Assembly: GCA_002314455.1 (NCBI GenBank)
Contig: DCFZ01000021.1
Span: 1 to 56,503 of the forward strand
Direction of reading: 5' to 3'
DNA length: 56,503 nt
Origin: Lentisphaeria bacterium UBA1791
Lineage (GTDB): Bacteria; Verrucomicrobiota; Lentisphaeria; Victivallales; Victivallaceae
The notes under the pieces are model-generated. The model was given only the letters and a program-made list of their open reading frames with translations. It did not search any database and was not told where the DNA came from. A program made the position numbers and the translations under genes. Of the stretch, positions 8,656-16,760 are shown piece by piece (within the stretch, counting starts at the first letter, position 1; each line of letters starts with the position of its first letter).

Positions 8656-9192
8656 ATGGACAAAAAGGAATTGTTGCTCCACATTTGCTGTGCTCCCTGC
8701 GGCGGCGGTTGCGTCGCCGCTCTGCAAAAGGAAAACCGCCCCGCGCGGCTTTACTACTCCAACAGCAATCTCGCAGATCAGGCGGAATTCGACAAACGGC
8801 TGGAGTCCGTGAAAAAACTTGCGGCGCTTTTTCACCTTGAGCTTGAGGTCGATCCCTACGACCACGCCGCGTGGCTCAACGCCGTTGCGGGGCTGGAAAA
8901 CGAGCCGGAGCACGGTGCGCGTTGCAGCAAATGCTTTGAATTCAGTTTGCGCCGCGCGGCATTGCGCGCCGCGGAGCTGGGCGAAAACTTCGCGACGACG
9001 CTGACGGTAAGTCCCCGCAAGAACAGCCGTCAGATCTTTTCTGCCGCGTCGGATCTTGATGCGTTTGAGGCGATCGACTTCAAAAAGCACGGCAACTATC
9101 AGGTCAGTTGCGAGATTGCCCGCGTCAACGGCTTTTACCGCCAGAAATTCTGCGGCTGTGAATTTTCCCGTCCCGCCGAAAAGGCGCAATAA
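8656..9192 (+). CDS. queH: Epoxyqueuosine reductase QueH
   Basis: A 178-residue QueH (old DUF208) that reduces epoxyqueuosine to queuosine at tRNA position 34. It is the unrelated alternative to cobalamin-dependent QueG. The vicinal pair C11-C12 in HICCAPCGGG and C90/C93 in RCSKC correspond to the cluster ligands. FCGCEFS (C166, C168) near the C-terminus is the conserved dithiol. SPRKNSRQI at 119-127 is also typical. The start could be GTG 8647 or ATG 8656; the latter begins as the family does. It is the last gene of the operon; 54 bp after it begins the HU promoter. Confidence 0.92.
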   Translation: MDKKELLLHICCAPCGGGCVAALQKENRPARLYYSNSNLADQAEFDKRLESVKKLAALFHLELEVDPYDHAAWLNAVAGLENEPEHGARCSKCFEFSLRRAALRAAELGENFATTLTVSPRKNSRQIFSAASDLDAFEAIDFKKHGNYQVSCEIARVNGFYRQKFCGCEFSRPAEKAQ

Positions 9193-9217
9193 GTCCGCTT
9201 TTTGACGAATTCAATAC

Positions 9218-9238
9218 TTTTTGCACGTCTTTTTGCAC
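9218..9238. repeat. Tandem TTTTTGCAC motif before the HU promoter
   Basis: Two copies of TTTTTGCAC (9218-9226 and 9230-9238) spaced exactly 12 bp apart, ending 8 bp upstream of the HU -35. Their phase and T-rich character could make them an UP-like element or a binding site for a regulator. No function can be read directly. Confidence 0.35.
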
Positions 9239-9246
9239 CTTTGCTA

Positions 9247-9275
9247 TTGACGAAATCACCTTTTGGTGGCATATT
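9247..9275 (+). promoter_or_regulatory. Promoter of the HU/IHF gene
   Basis: TTGACG (9247-9252), a 17-bp spacer and CATATT (9270-9275). An overlapping TATTAT (9272-9277) would give a 19-bp spacer. It leaves a 5-prime UTR of about 60 bases before the ATG at 9343. Confidence 0.55.
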
Positions 9276-9342
9276 ATACAACACCTTTTGCAACAAGCAG
9301 AAATAAAAATTTGACATAGCCAAAAGAAAAGTGAGGTTTATC

Positions 9343-9642
9343 ATGACGAAACGGGATTTGGTTGTGCGCATTGCCAACGAAACGAACATCATTCAGAACG
9401 ACGTGGCGGAAGTTGTCCAGCACACGCTCGATGCGCTTGCTTCCGAATTGATGGCGGGCAAGACCATCGAATTGCGCAATTTCGGCGTCTTTGAGATCAA
9501 AGTCCGCAAGAGCCGCAAGGGGCGCAACCCCAACGAGCCCCAGCACGAAGTGGTCATCCCCGAGCGCGCCGTGGTCAAGTTCCGCGCCGGCAAGGAATTG
9601 AAAGACGCCGTCGAGAAACTGAACCCCGCCGACTTCAAATAA
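9343..9642 (+). CDS. HU/IHF family DNA-binding protein
   Basis: A 99-residue nucleoid protein of the DNABII fold. The N-terminus TKRDLVVRIANET and two helices form the dimer body; ELRNFGVFEIKVRKSRKGRNP leads into the DNA-wrapping arm with the conserved RNP and its intercalating proline. The sequence after RNP (VIPERAVVKFRAGKELKDAV) is closer to the IHF-beta group than to classical HU, so specific bending is possible. The start at 9343 is set by GTGAGG just upstream. Monocistronic, with its own promoter and a strong terminator. Confidence 0.92.
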   Translation: MTKRDLVVRIANETNIIQNDVAEVVQHTLDALASELMAGKTIELRNFGVFEIKVRKSRKGRNPNEPQHEVVIPERAVVKFRAGKELKDAVEKLNPADFK

Positions 9643-9676
9643 GTCGTTTGAGAGTGGTTCCGGATCATGAAATATG

Positions 9677-9723
9677 CACGCCTGACGAAGCAATGCTCAT
9701 CGTCGGGCGTGTTTGCTTTTTTT
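9677..9723 (+). terminator. Rho-independent terminator of the HU gene
   Basis: A 12-bp stem (9677-9688 with 9700-9711, one G-T pair) with an 11-base loop, followed by TTTGCTTTTTTT. It is one of the strongest terminators in the window. Confidence 0.88.
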
Positions 9724-9741
9724 AGGTAAGGAAAGTGGACG

Positions 9742-11004
9742 ATGGCAACTTTTGCTCCGCCGCCGGGCACCGCCGACATCTTTGAGGAAGAAGCGCGCGA
9801 TTGGCGTTTCCTCGAATCGGTCGCCCGCGAGACGTTTGCCCGTTACGGATACGGGGAATTGCGTACGCCGGTCTTTGAATACACCGAGGTCTTCCAAAAG
9901 GGGCTCGGCGACGAGACTGAGGTCGTGCAGAAAGAAATGTACACCTTTACCGACCGCGGCGGCCGCAGTCTGACGCTCCGCCCGGAAGGCACTGCCGGCG
10001 TGATGCGCGCGCTTTCCAACACCGACGTGATGAATGGCGTCGAGCAGCGCGTCTTTTACCTCGGGCCGATGTTCCGCGGGGAACGCCCCGCCGCCGGCCG
10101 CCGCCGCCAGTTCCACCAGATCGGCGTCGAAAACGTCGGCCGCTGCGCTCCGTTGCTCGATGCGGAGTGCATCGCGATGCTCGCGAGCTTTTTGCGCGGC
10201 GTCGGGCTGGATGGCTTTACCATTGACATCAACACCCGCGGCGCGATCGCCGATCGTGCACCCGCGGTGGAATTGCTCCGCAACTACTTTGCGCAACACA
10301 TCGATTCGATGTGCGACGATTGCCGCGCCCGTCTGGAGCGCAACGTCTGGCGCATTTTGGACTGCAAACAGGAAAAATGCCGCGAGATCGTCAAGGGCGC
10401 GCCCGATTATCTTGCAAGTTTCGGCGAAGCGTCGCGACTCTATTTCGACGAAGTCCGCCGCGCGCTCGACCGGCTCAAGGTGCCCTATCAGGTCAACCGC
10501 AATCTGGTGCGCGGGCTCGATTACTACGTGCACACCGTTTTTGAGGTGACGCATCCGGCGCTCGGCAGTCAGACTGCGATTTCCGGCGGCGGCCGTTACG
10601 AACTTTATCTGCCCGGCGAAAAGCGTCCGGTGCCCGGCGTCGGCTTTGCCGCGGGCGTCGAGCGGCTTCTGCTCTGCCGCGAAGCGGCGGGCATCAAGGC
10701 GACCGGCGATTTCGGGGCGAAAGCCTTTCTGATCGGCCTCGGCGCCGAAGCGCGGCTCGCCAATCTCGAACTCGCCGAAACGCTCCGCACGGCGGGGATC
10801 AAAGTCGAGCTGGAATTGGAGGAACGCTCCTTCAAGGCGCAACTGCGCTCCGCCAACCGTTCCGGCGCGCCGCTCGCGGTCGTGCGCGGCGAATCCGAGA
10901 TGGAAAAACACGTCGCGATGGTGAAAAATATGGCGGACGGCTCCCAGACTGAAGTCGCCGACTGTGATCTGGAAAATTTCATCAAACAGGCAAGTTTGAA
11001 GTAA
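9742..11004 (+). CDS. hisS: Histidyl-tRNA synthetase
   Basis: A 420-residue class II synthetase that charges tRNA-His. It has motif 2 (FRGERPAAGRRRQFHQ, near 115), the histidine-A motif LVRGLDYY (near 255), a motif 3 region GVGFAAGVERLLL, and a C-terminal anticodon-binding domain (about 328-420). The complete anticodon domain and LVRGLDYY argue that it is a true HisRS and not the catalytically inactive HisZ, in agreement with the long-form HisG upstream. First gene of the operon running to 16750. AAGGAAAG precedes the ATG. Confidence 0.93.
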   Translation: MATFAPPPGTADIFEEEARDWRFLESVARETFARYGYGELRTPVFEYTEVFQKGLGDETEVVQKEMYTFTDRGGRSLTLRPEGTAGVMRALSNTDVMNGVEQRVFYLGPMFRGERPAAGRRRQFHQIGVENVGRCAPLLDAECIAMLASFLRGVGLDGFTIDINTRGAIADRAPAVELLRNYFAQHIDSMCDDCRARLERNVWRILDCKQEKCREIVKGAPDYLASFGEASRLYFDEVRRALDRLKVPYQVNRNLVRGLDYYVHTVFEVTHPALGSQTAISGGGRYELYLPGEKRPVPGVGFAAGVERLLLCREAAGIKATGDFGAKAFLIGLGAEARLANLELAETLRTAGIKVELELEERSFKAQLRSANRSGAPLAVVRGESEMEKHVAMVKNMADGSQTEVADCDLENFIKQASLK

Positions 11005-11022
11005 CAGGAAAGGGTTGTTGAA

Positions 11023-11676
11023 ATGACGCTTACCAAGAAAAATTTGATCTTCCTCGGCGCTCCCGGCGCCGGCAAGGGGACGATTTCCAATTTGTTGCTC
11101 GCCAAGGTGAAACTGGCGCACATTTCGACGGGCGATCTGCTCCGCGCGGAAGTCGCCGCCAAGACGGAACTCGGCGTTGCCGCCGGCAAGATTATGGCTT
11201 CGGGCGGACTGGTGCCCGACGAGATCGTCGCCGGTATGGTGCGCAGCCGCCTCGCCAAGGACGATTGCCGCGAGGGCTTCATTCTCGACGGTTTCCCGCG
11301 CACGATCGCGCAGGCGAAACTGCTCGACGCCGCGCTCAAAGAGATCCATTCGCAGATCGACGCCGTGATTTATCTGCACGTCGACGACGAAACGTTGCTT
11401 CAGCGTCTGACCGCGCGGTTGAACTGCCGCGGTTGCGATGCGATCTACAACAAGCTTTTCATGCCGCCCAAAAGCGAAGGCGTTTGCGACAAGTGCGGCA
11501 GTGCGCTCTATCAGCGCCCCGACGATTCGCTCGAGACCGCCAAACAGCGCTTGAGCGTTTTCTACAAGCAGACGGAACCCCTGATCGAATTTTACCGCGA
11601 AGCGGGCTTGCTCCTCACGTTTGAAAAGGGCAATGCCGATGCGATCGTCGATCAGATGCTCGCAAATTTGAAATAG
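11023..11676 (+). CDS. adk: Adenylate kinase with zinc-binding lid
   Basis: A 217-residue kinase (ATP + AMP to 2 ADP). P-loop GAPGAGKGT is at 12-20, the AMP site STGDLLR near 35-41, and DGFPRT at 89-94. The long lid carries C135, C138, C155 and C158, the four-cysteine zinc finger of many Gram-positive and PVC adenylate kinases, absent in E. coli. AGGAAAGGG lies upstream. It starts 18 bp after hisS and is followed by map and infA, the order known from the spc ribosomal-protein operon but here detached from secY. Confidence 0.95.
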   Translation: MTLTKKNLIFLGAPGAGKGTISNLLLAKVKLAHISTGDLLRAEVAAKTELGVAAGKIMASGGLVPDEIVAGMVRSRLAKDDCREGFILDGFPRTIAQAKLLDAALKEIHSQIDAVIYLHVDDETLLQRLTARLNCRGCDAIYNKLFMPPKSEGVCDKCGSALYQRPDDSLETAKQRLSVFYKQTEPLIEFYREAGLLLTFEKGNADAIVDQMLANLK

Positions 11677-11686
11677 GCTTTTGGCT

Positions 11687-12457
11687 ATGCCTGAACGCGT
11701 GATTATCCACACCCCGGCGGAGATCGAAAAGATTCGCCGTGCCGGCGCCGTAACGGGGCAGGTGCGCGATGCGATCGCTTCTGCGGTGCGTCCCGGCATG
11801 ACGACCTTTGATCTCGATCAGGTCGCCGGTGAAATCATTCGCTCTTCCGGGGGAGCGAGCGCCTTTTTGGGCTACGGCGATTTCCCCGGCAACGTCTGCA
11901 TTTCGGTTAACGATACGGTGATTCACGGCATCGGTTCGCCCAAGGTGATTATTGCCGAAGGGGATTTGGTCAGCATCGACGTCGGCGTCGCCATCGGCGG
12001 CGCGCTCGGCGACTGCGCGGTGACGGTGCCCGTCGGCGCGATTTCCGATCGGGCGAAACACCTGCTCGACGGCACCAAAAAAGCGCTCTTTGCGGGCATC
12101 GACGCGGCGCGTGCCGGATATCCGGTGCGGCGCGTTTCCGCCGCGGTGGAAACGGTCGGCCGCCATTACGGGCTCGGCATCGTGCGCGATTACGTCGGGC
12201 ACGGTTGCGGCATCAGTTTGCACGAGCCGCCGGAAGTGCCCAATTTCACCGGCTGGGGTGCCGGTCCGATTCTTCAGCCGGGGATGGTCATCTGCATTGA
12301 GCCGATGTTCAATCTCGGCGGTTCGGCGGTCAAGGTCGACCGCCGCGACGGCTGGACGGTTCGTACGCGCGACGGTTCGCTGAGCGCGCATTTTGAGCAT
12401 ATGATTTTGATAACCGAAAAAGAAGCGGAGATTTTAACGTGGCAAAAGACGATGTGA
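11687..12457 (+). CDS. map: Methionine aminopeptidase, type I
   Basis: A 256-residue enzyme removing the initiator methionine from nascent proteins. All metal-site residues are visible: D98, D109, H172, E205 and E237, and the substrate histidine H80 in NDTVIHG. The ATG at 11687 gives the normal N-terminus; a TTG two codons earlier is less likely. The 3-prime end overlaps infA by 19 bp in a different frame, so infA translation is probably coupled to it. It lacks the N-terminal zinc-finger extension of some type I enzymes. Confidence 0.94.
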   Translation: MPERVIIHTPAEIEKIRRAGAVTGQVRDAIASAVRPGMTTFDLDQVAGEIIRSSGGASAFLGYGDFPGNVCISVNDTVIHGIGSPKVIIAEGDLVSIDVGVAIGGALGDCAVTVPVGAISDRAKHLLDGTKKALFAGIDAARAGYPVRRVSAAVETVGRHYGLGIVRDYVGHGCGISLHEPPEVPNFTGWGAGPILQPGMVICIEPMFNLGGSAVKVDRRDGWTVRTRDGSLSAHFEHMILITEKEAEILTWQKTM

Positions 12458-12657
12458 TCCGGGTGGAAGGCGTAGTCAAGGAACTGCTGCCGAATACGAT
12501 GTTCAAGGTGGAAATTCAGACGGGGCATGTCGTCAATGCCCACATTTCCGGCAAGATGCGGATGAACTTCATCCGCATTCTGCCCGGCGATCAGGTGACG
12601 CTGGAAATGTCCCCCTACGATCTGACCAAGGGCCGGATCGTTTTCCGCAAGAAATAA
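12439..12657 (+). CDS. infA: Translation initiation factor IF-1
   Basis: A 72-residue OB-fold protein that occupies the ribosomal A site during initiation. KDDVIRVEGVVKELLPNTMF, HISGKMRMNFIRILPGD and the C-terminal LTKGRIVFRKK are near-consensus. It starts with GTG inside the last codons of map. rpmJ, the usual next gene in spc operons, is absent: ackA follows 33 bp later. Confidence 0.96.
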   Translation: MAKDDVIRVEGVVKELLPNTMFKVEIQTGHVVNAHISGKMRMNFIRILPGDQVTLEMSPYDLTKGRIVFRKK

Positions 12658-12690
12658 TCAATCCTCAATTTTAACGATAGGAAGTGAAAA

Positions 12691-13890
12691 ATGAAAATTC
12701 TCGTCATCAACGCCGGCAGCAGTTCGATGAAGTTCACGCTCTTTGCGATGGAAAATGAAGAAGTCCTCGCCAAGGGCGTTTTCGAGCGTCTCGGTACCGA
12801 CGCCCCTAATCTCGTTTACAAGCGCCCCGACGGCTTCAAGAGCGAAGAAGTCATCCCGGTCAAGGATCAGGTCGAAGCCGTCCGCGAGATCTGCGCGAAG
12901 CTCGTCGACGCCAAAGTCGGTGTCATCAAGAGCTTGAGCGAGATCAGCGCGATCGGTCACCGCGTCCTCCACGGCGGCGAAAAGATCACGGCGCCGATGA
13001 TCGTCGACGGCAACGTCAAGGCGATCATCAAGGAGTGCTTCCCGCTCGGGCCGCTGCACAACCCTGCGAATCTGGCGGGCATTGAGGCGTGCGAAGCGTC
13101 GATGCCGGGCGTGCCCAACGTCGCCGTTTTCGATACCGAGTTCCATCAGACGATGAAGCCCGAGGCGTATCTGTACGCGATCCCCTATGAATATTACGAA
13201 AAGCACGGCATCCGCAAGTACGGTTTCCACGGTACCAGCCATCACTATGTGACGCAGGCGACCGCGAACTTCCTCGGCAAGAAAGAGGAAGAGGTCAATC
13301 TGATCACCTGCCACCTCGGCAACGGTTGCAGTATGGCGGCGATCCAGAACGGCAAAGTCGTCGACACGACGATGGGGCTCACGCCGCTGGAAGGTCTGAT
13401 GATGGGCGGCCGCTCCGGCGATATGGATCCCGCCGCCGTCATCCGGATGATCGAACTGGGCAAGACGCCCCGCGAAGTCGATACCATTCTCAACAAGAAA
13501 TCCGGTCTTTACGGTATGGGCGGCATTGAGTCGGGCGATATGCGCGACCTCGAAGCCGCCGCCGACAAGGGCAATGCGCGCGCCCAGCTCGCGCTCGATA
13601 TGTTCGTGCGCCGGATCATCAAATACATCGGCTCCTATTTCGTTCTGGTGAAAAACCTCGACGCGATCGTTTTCACGGGCGGCATCGGCGAATATTCTCC
13701 CTACGCCCGCGGCCGCATCCTCCGCGGTTTGAGCGCGCTCGGCATCACCTGCAACGAGGAAGCCAACGCCGGTTGCCGCGGCAAAGTCTGCGTCATTTCC
13801 GGCAGCGACAGCAAATATCAGGCGATCGTTATGCCGACCGATGAAGAGCTGATGATCGCCCGCACGACGAAACAACTCACGACGAAATAA
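12691..13890 (+). CDS. ackA: Acetate kinase
   Basis: A 399-residue kinase making ATP and acetate from acetyl phosphate, the substrate-level phosphorylation step of mixed-acid fermentation. It begins with MKILVINAGSSSMKF, the ASKHA phosphate loop. It carries KYGFHGTSHHYV near 174-185, the phosphate-2 loop HLGNG and the adenosine motif FTGGIGEY. RBS AGGAAGTG. With pta 28 bp downstream it forms the acetate branch, consistent with an anaerobic sugar fermenter. Confidence 0.96.
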   Translation: MKILVINAGSSSMKFTLFAMENEEVLAKGVFERLGTDAPNLVYKRPDGFKSEEVIPVKDQVEAVREICAKLVDAKVGVIKSLSEISAIGHRVLHGGEKITAPMIVDGNVKAIIKECFPLGPLHNPANLAGIEACEASMPGVPNVAVFDTEFHQTMKPEAYLYAIPYEYYEKHGIRKYGFHGTSHHYVTQATANFLGKKEEEVNLITCHLGNGCSMAAIQNGKVVDTTMGLTPLEGLMMGGRSGDMDPAAVIRMIELGKTPREVDTILNKKSGLYGMGGIESGDMRDLEAAADKGNARAQLALDMFVRRIIKYIGSYFVLVKNLDAIVFTGGIGEYSPYARGRILRGLSALGITCNEEANAGCRGKVCVISGSDSKYQAIVMPTDEELMIARTTKQLTTK

Positions 13891-13918
13891 GTTACGGAAC
13901 TTTAAGGAGATATCAATT

Positions 13919-14929
13919 ATGTCCGCAATCGAACTCTTTGCCGAACGCGCCCGCAGTGTGGCGCGTACCATCGTTCTGCCCGAAGGTCAGGACTTCCGCG
14001 TCGTCGTCGCCGCCAACAAGGCGATTGCCGAAAAAGTCGTCAAAAAGGTCATCGTTCTCGGCACCGAGGAGGAAATTTCCGCCGCGTGCGCCAAGGGCGG
14101 CGTCACCGAGCGCGCCTTTGAGAGCCTCGACTACACCAAGAGTCCCCTGATGCAGGAGTACGCCAACGAGATGTACGAAATGCGCAAAGCGAAAGGCTGC
14201 ACCCCGGAAAAGGCGGCGGCGATGCTTTCGAGCCGCATCTATTTCGGCGCGATGATGTGCCGTCACGGTCTCGCCGACGGTCTCGTTGCCGGCAGTATCG
14301 CCTCGACTGCGGATATGCTCCGCGCCGCGTTTCACTGCATCGGCACCGCGCCCGGGATCAAGAGCGCGAGCAGTACCTTTGTGATGGATCTCGCCACCCC
14401 CGCGCCCGCCGGAGATAATGTGCTGCTGTTCGCCGACTGCGGCGTCAACCCCAATCCCGACGCCGATCAATTGGTCGACATCGCGATGGCGACGAGCAAT
14501 ACCTATCGCGCGCTTTTCGGCAAGACTCCGAAAGTCGCTTTCCTCTCGTTCTCGACCAAAGGCAGCGCCAGCAACGACATTCTCGTCAAAGTGACCGAAG
14601 CCGCCAACAAGTTCGCGGCGCGCGTCGCCGAAGAAAAACTCGACATCCTCTGCGACGGCGAGTTGCAGGCGGATGCCGCGCTGGTGCCGGGCGTCGCCGC
14701 GCAGAAAGCGCCGGGCAGCCCGCTCGCCGGCGCCGCCAACGTGCTGATTTTCCCCGATCTCAACGCCGGCAATATCGCCTACAAGCTCGTCCAGCGCCTC
14801 GGCCACGCCGACGCCTACGGCCCCGTTTTGCAGGGCTTGGCGAAGCCGCTCAACGACTTGTCGCGCGGTTGCAGTGCCGACGACATTTACGGTGAAATTG
14901 TCATCACCGTTTGCCAGAGCATCAAGTAA
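13919..14929 (+). CDS. pta: Phosphate acetyltransferase (short form)
   Basis: A 336-residue Pta that converts acetyl-CoA and phosphate to acetyl phosphate for AckA. It is the short form, with only the catalytic PTA_PTB domain and no N-terminal DRTGG/regulatory region. Visible landmarks are VLPEGQDFRVVVAA at the start, MMCRHGLADGLVAGS and the C-terminal VLIFPDLNAGNIAYK followed by the conserved glycine-proline loop AYGPVLQG. TAAGGAGA precedes the ATG. Confidence 0.95.
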   Translation: MSAIELFAERARSVARTIVLPEGQDFRVVVAANKAIAEKVVKKVIVLGTEEEISAACAKGGVTERAFESLDYTKSPLMQEYANEMYEMRKAKGCTPEKAAAMLSSRIYFGAMMCRHGLADGLVAGSIASTADMLRAAFHCIGTAPGIKSASSTFVMDLATPAPAGDNVLLFADCGVNPNPDADQLVDIAMATSNTYRALFGKTPKVAFLSFSTKGSASNDILVKVTEAANKFAARVAEEKLDILCDGELQADAALVPGVAAQKAPGSPLAGAANVLIFPDLNAGNIAYKLVQRLGHADAYGPVLQGLAKPLNDLSRGCSADDIYGEIVITVCQSIK

Positions 14930-14949
14930 GATCGCATCAACTTTTCATT

Positions 14950-15660
14950 ATGGCAGATCTCGATCAACTGCGGCAAAAGCTCGGCTTCCGGTCTACCCAA
15001 GGCAGCGACCGCCTCGCCGAAGCGATGACACACCGCAGTTTCGCCGTGGAAAACCACCTGGATTGTGACAATCAGCGGTTGGAATTCCTCGGCGATGCCG
15101 TGCTTGAGATCATCCTGACCGATTATCTTTTTGCGCTTTATCCCGACGCGCAGGAGGGGGAACTCACCAAAATGCGTTCCGCCCTTGCGCGCGAATCGAC
15201 CCTCGCGCAACTGGCGACCGAGCTGGAACTCGGGAATTTTTTGCGCGTCGGTCACGGCGAAGCGGAAGCCGGCGGCGACCACCGCGCGTCGACGCTCGCC
15301 GATCTCTTTGAAGCGGTGTTGGGGGCGCTTTACCTTAACGCCGGCTTCGATCACACCAAACGTTTTTTTACCGAACTTTTTTCTTCGCATTACCCGGAGC
15401 CGCGCGTCTTGCTCGACGTCATCAACCCCAAGGGGGCGTTGCAGGAATTTTCGCAGGCGCGCTGGGGTGAAACGCCCGTCTACAAGGTGTTGCACGTCGA
15501 GGGACCCGAGCATCTGCCGAATTACGAAGTGGAAGTTTTTCTGCACGACTACGTCGGCCGCGGCACCGGACACAGCCGGAAACTCGCCGAGTGCGACGCC
15601 GCGCAAAATCTTATGAAATACTTTCACTCCGGCGAATTTGAGGCGAACGATGCAATTTGA
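14950..15660 (+). CDS. rnc: Ribonuclease III
   Basis: A 236-residue dsRNA endonuclease for rRNA and mRNA processing. The signature QRLEFLGDAVLE (42-53) holds E45 and D49; D118 and E121 in DLFEAVLGA complete the catalytic set. The C-terminal dsRNA-binding domain starts at about 158 (NPKGALQEF) and ends with the basic helix SRKLAECDAAQNLM. The start at 14950 is chosen for the family N-terminus; upstream in-frame ATG 14911 lies in pta. Its last 11 bp overlap the next gene. Confidence 0.94.
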   Translation: MADLDQLRQKLGFRSTQGSDRLAEAMTHRSFAVENHLDCDNQRLEFLGDAVLEIILTDYLFALYPDAQEGELTKMRSALARESTLAQLATELELGNFLRVGHGEAEAGGDHRASTLADLFEAVLGALYLNAGFDHTKRFFTELFSSHYPEPRVLLDVINPKGALQEFSQARWGETPVYKVLHVEGPEHLPNYEVEVFLHDYVGRGTGHSRKLAECDAAQNLMKYFHSGEFEANDAI

Positions 15661-16750
15661 GTTTTCTCTGCCGGCAACGATCCGCTTCGGACGAAAAGTC
15701 CGCTTTGAATTGAATGCGCTTTTGCCATCCGGCGCCGTTTTGGTCTTGACGGGAAATCACGCGCTCGAATTTCTGCAACGCGAAAAAAGCGCGCTCTTCG
15801 GCGCGCGCCCGGTTGAATTTCTCGCCGGGATCCCGCCGGAAGTGCCGATCGATTTTGTCGATGCGGCGCGTCAAAAGGCGCGCGAACTCGGCGCGTGCGC
15901 GATCGTCGGCGTCGGCGGCGGCAGTGCCATCGACGCCGCCAAGGCGGTTGCGGCGCTTGCGGATGAAAATTTCCCGACGGCGGACTACTTTTACCTCAAG
16001 CGGATGGCGTCGCCGCGCCGCGTGACCTTTGCCGCCTTGCCGACGACGGCGGGGACGGGGGCGGAAGTGACCGCCAACGCCGTTTTGCACGATGCGGCAA
16101 CGCAGATCAAGCAATCGTTGCGCACGCCCGATATGGCGGCGCAGATCGCGCTGATCGACCCCGAACTTGCCGAAGACGCCCCCTTTGGCGTGATGGCGGC
16201 AAGCGGTATGGACGCGCTGACGCAAGCGATCGAAAGTTTCACCAGTTTGCGCGCCAACGATCTGACGCGCCAGATTGCCGCCGCGGCGGCGAAAGATCTC
16301 TTGACGCATTTGGTCGCGGCGTGCCGCCACGAACGCGTTGCCGTCGACGCCGTCTGCCGCGCGAGTATGTTGACGGGGATCGCATTCAGCACATCCGGAC
16401 TGGGGGCGGTGCACGGCTTGGCGCATCCATTGGGGTGCGTCAAAAGCGTTTCGCACGGCGTCGCCTGTGCGGTCTTGCTCGGTGCGGTGTTGAAAAATAA
16501 TGCTTCGCGCGTTCCTGAAATTTACCGCGCGTTGAGTGCGGCGCTCGGTTACGCCGATGCGGGATCGTTCTTTGCCGATGTTGCAACGTTGCGGGAAAAG
16601 CTCGGCATTGCCGCAAAGTTTGATTTCGCGCTGACGGTTTCAGAGCGTGATTTCATCGTTTCCCACAGCCGCTCCGGCAGTATGAAGTGCAATCCCGTCG
16701 CGTACAGCGACGGGGAACTCGGCGCCATTCTCGATCAGGTGTGCCGCTGA
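15650..16750 (+). CDS. Iron-containing alcohol dehydrogenase
   Basis: A 366-residue group III (iron-activated) dehydrogenase using NAD(P)H, probably an alcohol/aldehyde or butanol-type dehydrogenase regenerating NAD+. The nucleotide loop VGGGSAIDAAKA is near 90, PTTAGTGAEVTANA near 135. The metal ligands appear as D in SGMDALTQAIES, H in VHGLAHPLG and H in SVSHGVACA. It overlaps rnc by 11 bp with GAGG before the ATG. The substrate cannot be specified; fermentation context suggests ethanol or lactaldehyde/1,2-propanediol from fucose or rhamnose, which the later glycosidases would release. Confidence 0.88.
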   Translation: MQFEFSLPATIRFGRKVRFELNALLPSGAVLVLTGNHALEFLQREKSALFGARPVEFLAGIPPEVPIDFVDAARQKARELGACAIVGVGGGSAIDAAKAVAALADENFPTADYFYLKRMASPRRVTFAALPTTAGTGAEVTANAVLHDAATQIKQSLRTPDMAAQIALIDPELAEDAPFGVMAASGMDALTQAIESFTSLRANDLTRQIAAAAAKDLLTHLVAACRHERVAVDAVCRASMLTGIAFSTSGLGAVHGLAHPLGCVKSVSHGVACAVLLGAVLKNNASRVPEIYRALSAALGYADAGSFFADVATLREKLGIAAKFDFALTVSERDFIVSHSRSGSMKCNPVAYSDGELGAILDQVCR

Positions 16751-16760
16751 TTTTCAGCGG
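16744..16760. other. Palindrome joining two convergent stop codons
   Basis: CCGCTGA (16744-16750) and TCAGCGG (16754-16760) form a perfect 7-bp stem with loop TTT. The TGA of the plus-strand dehydrogenase and the TGA of the minus-strand coiled-coil gene are both inside the arms. There is no T-tract, so intrinsic termination is weak, but the hairpin would form in either transcript. Confidence 0.5.

Noticed and set aside
9311..9342. Perfect TTGACA at 9311-9316 as a second HU promoter
   Set aside because: No -10 fits before the ATG: a -10 at 17-20 bp would lie on the ribosome site and start codon.
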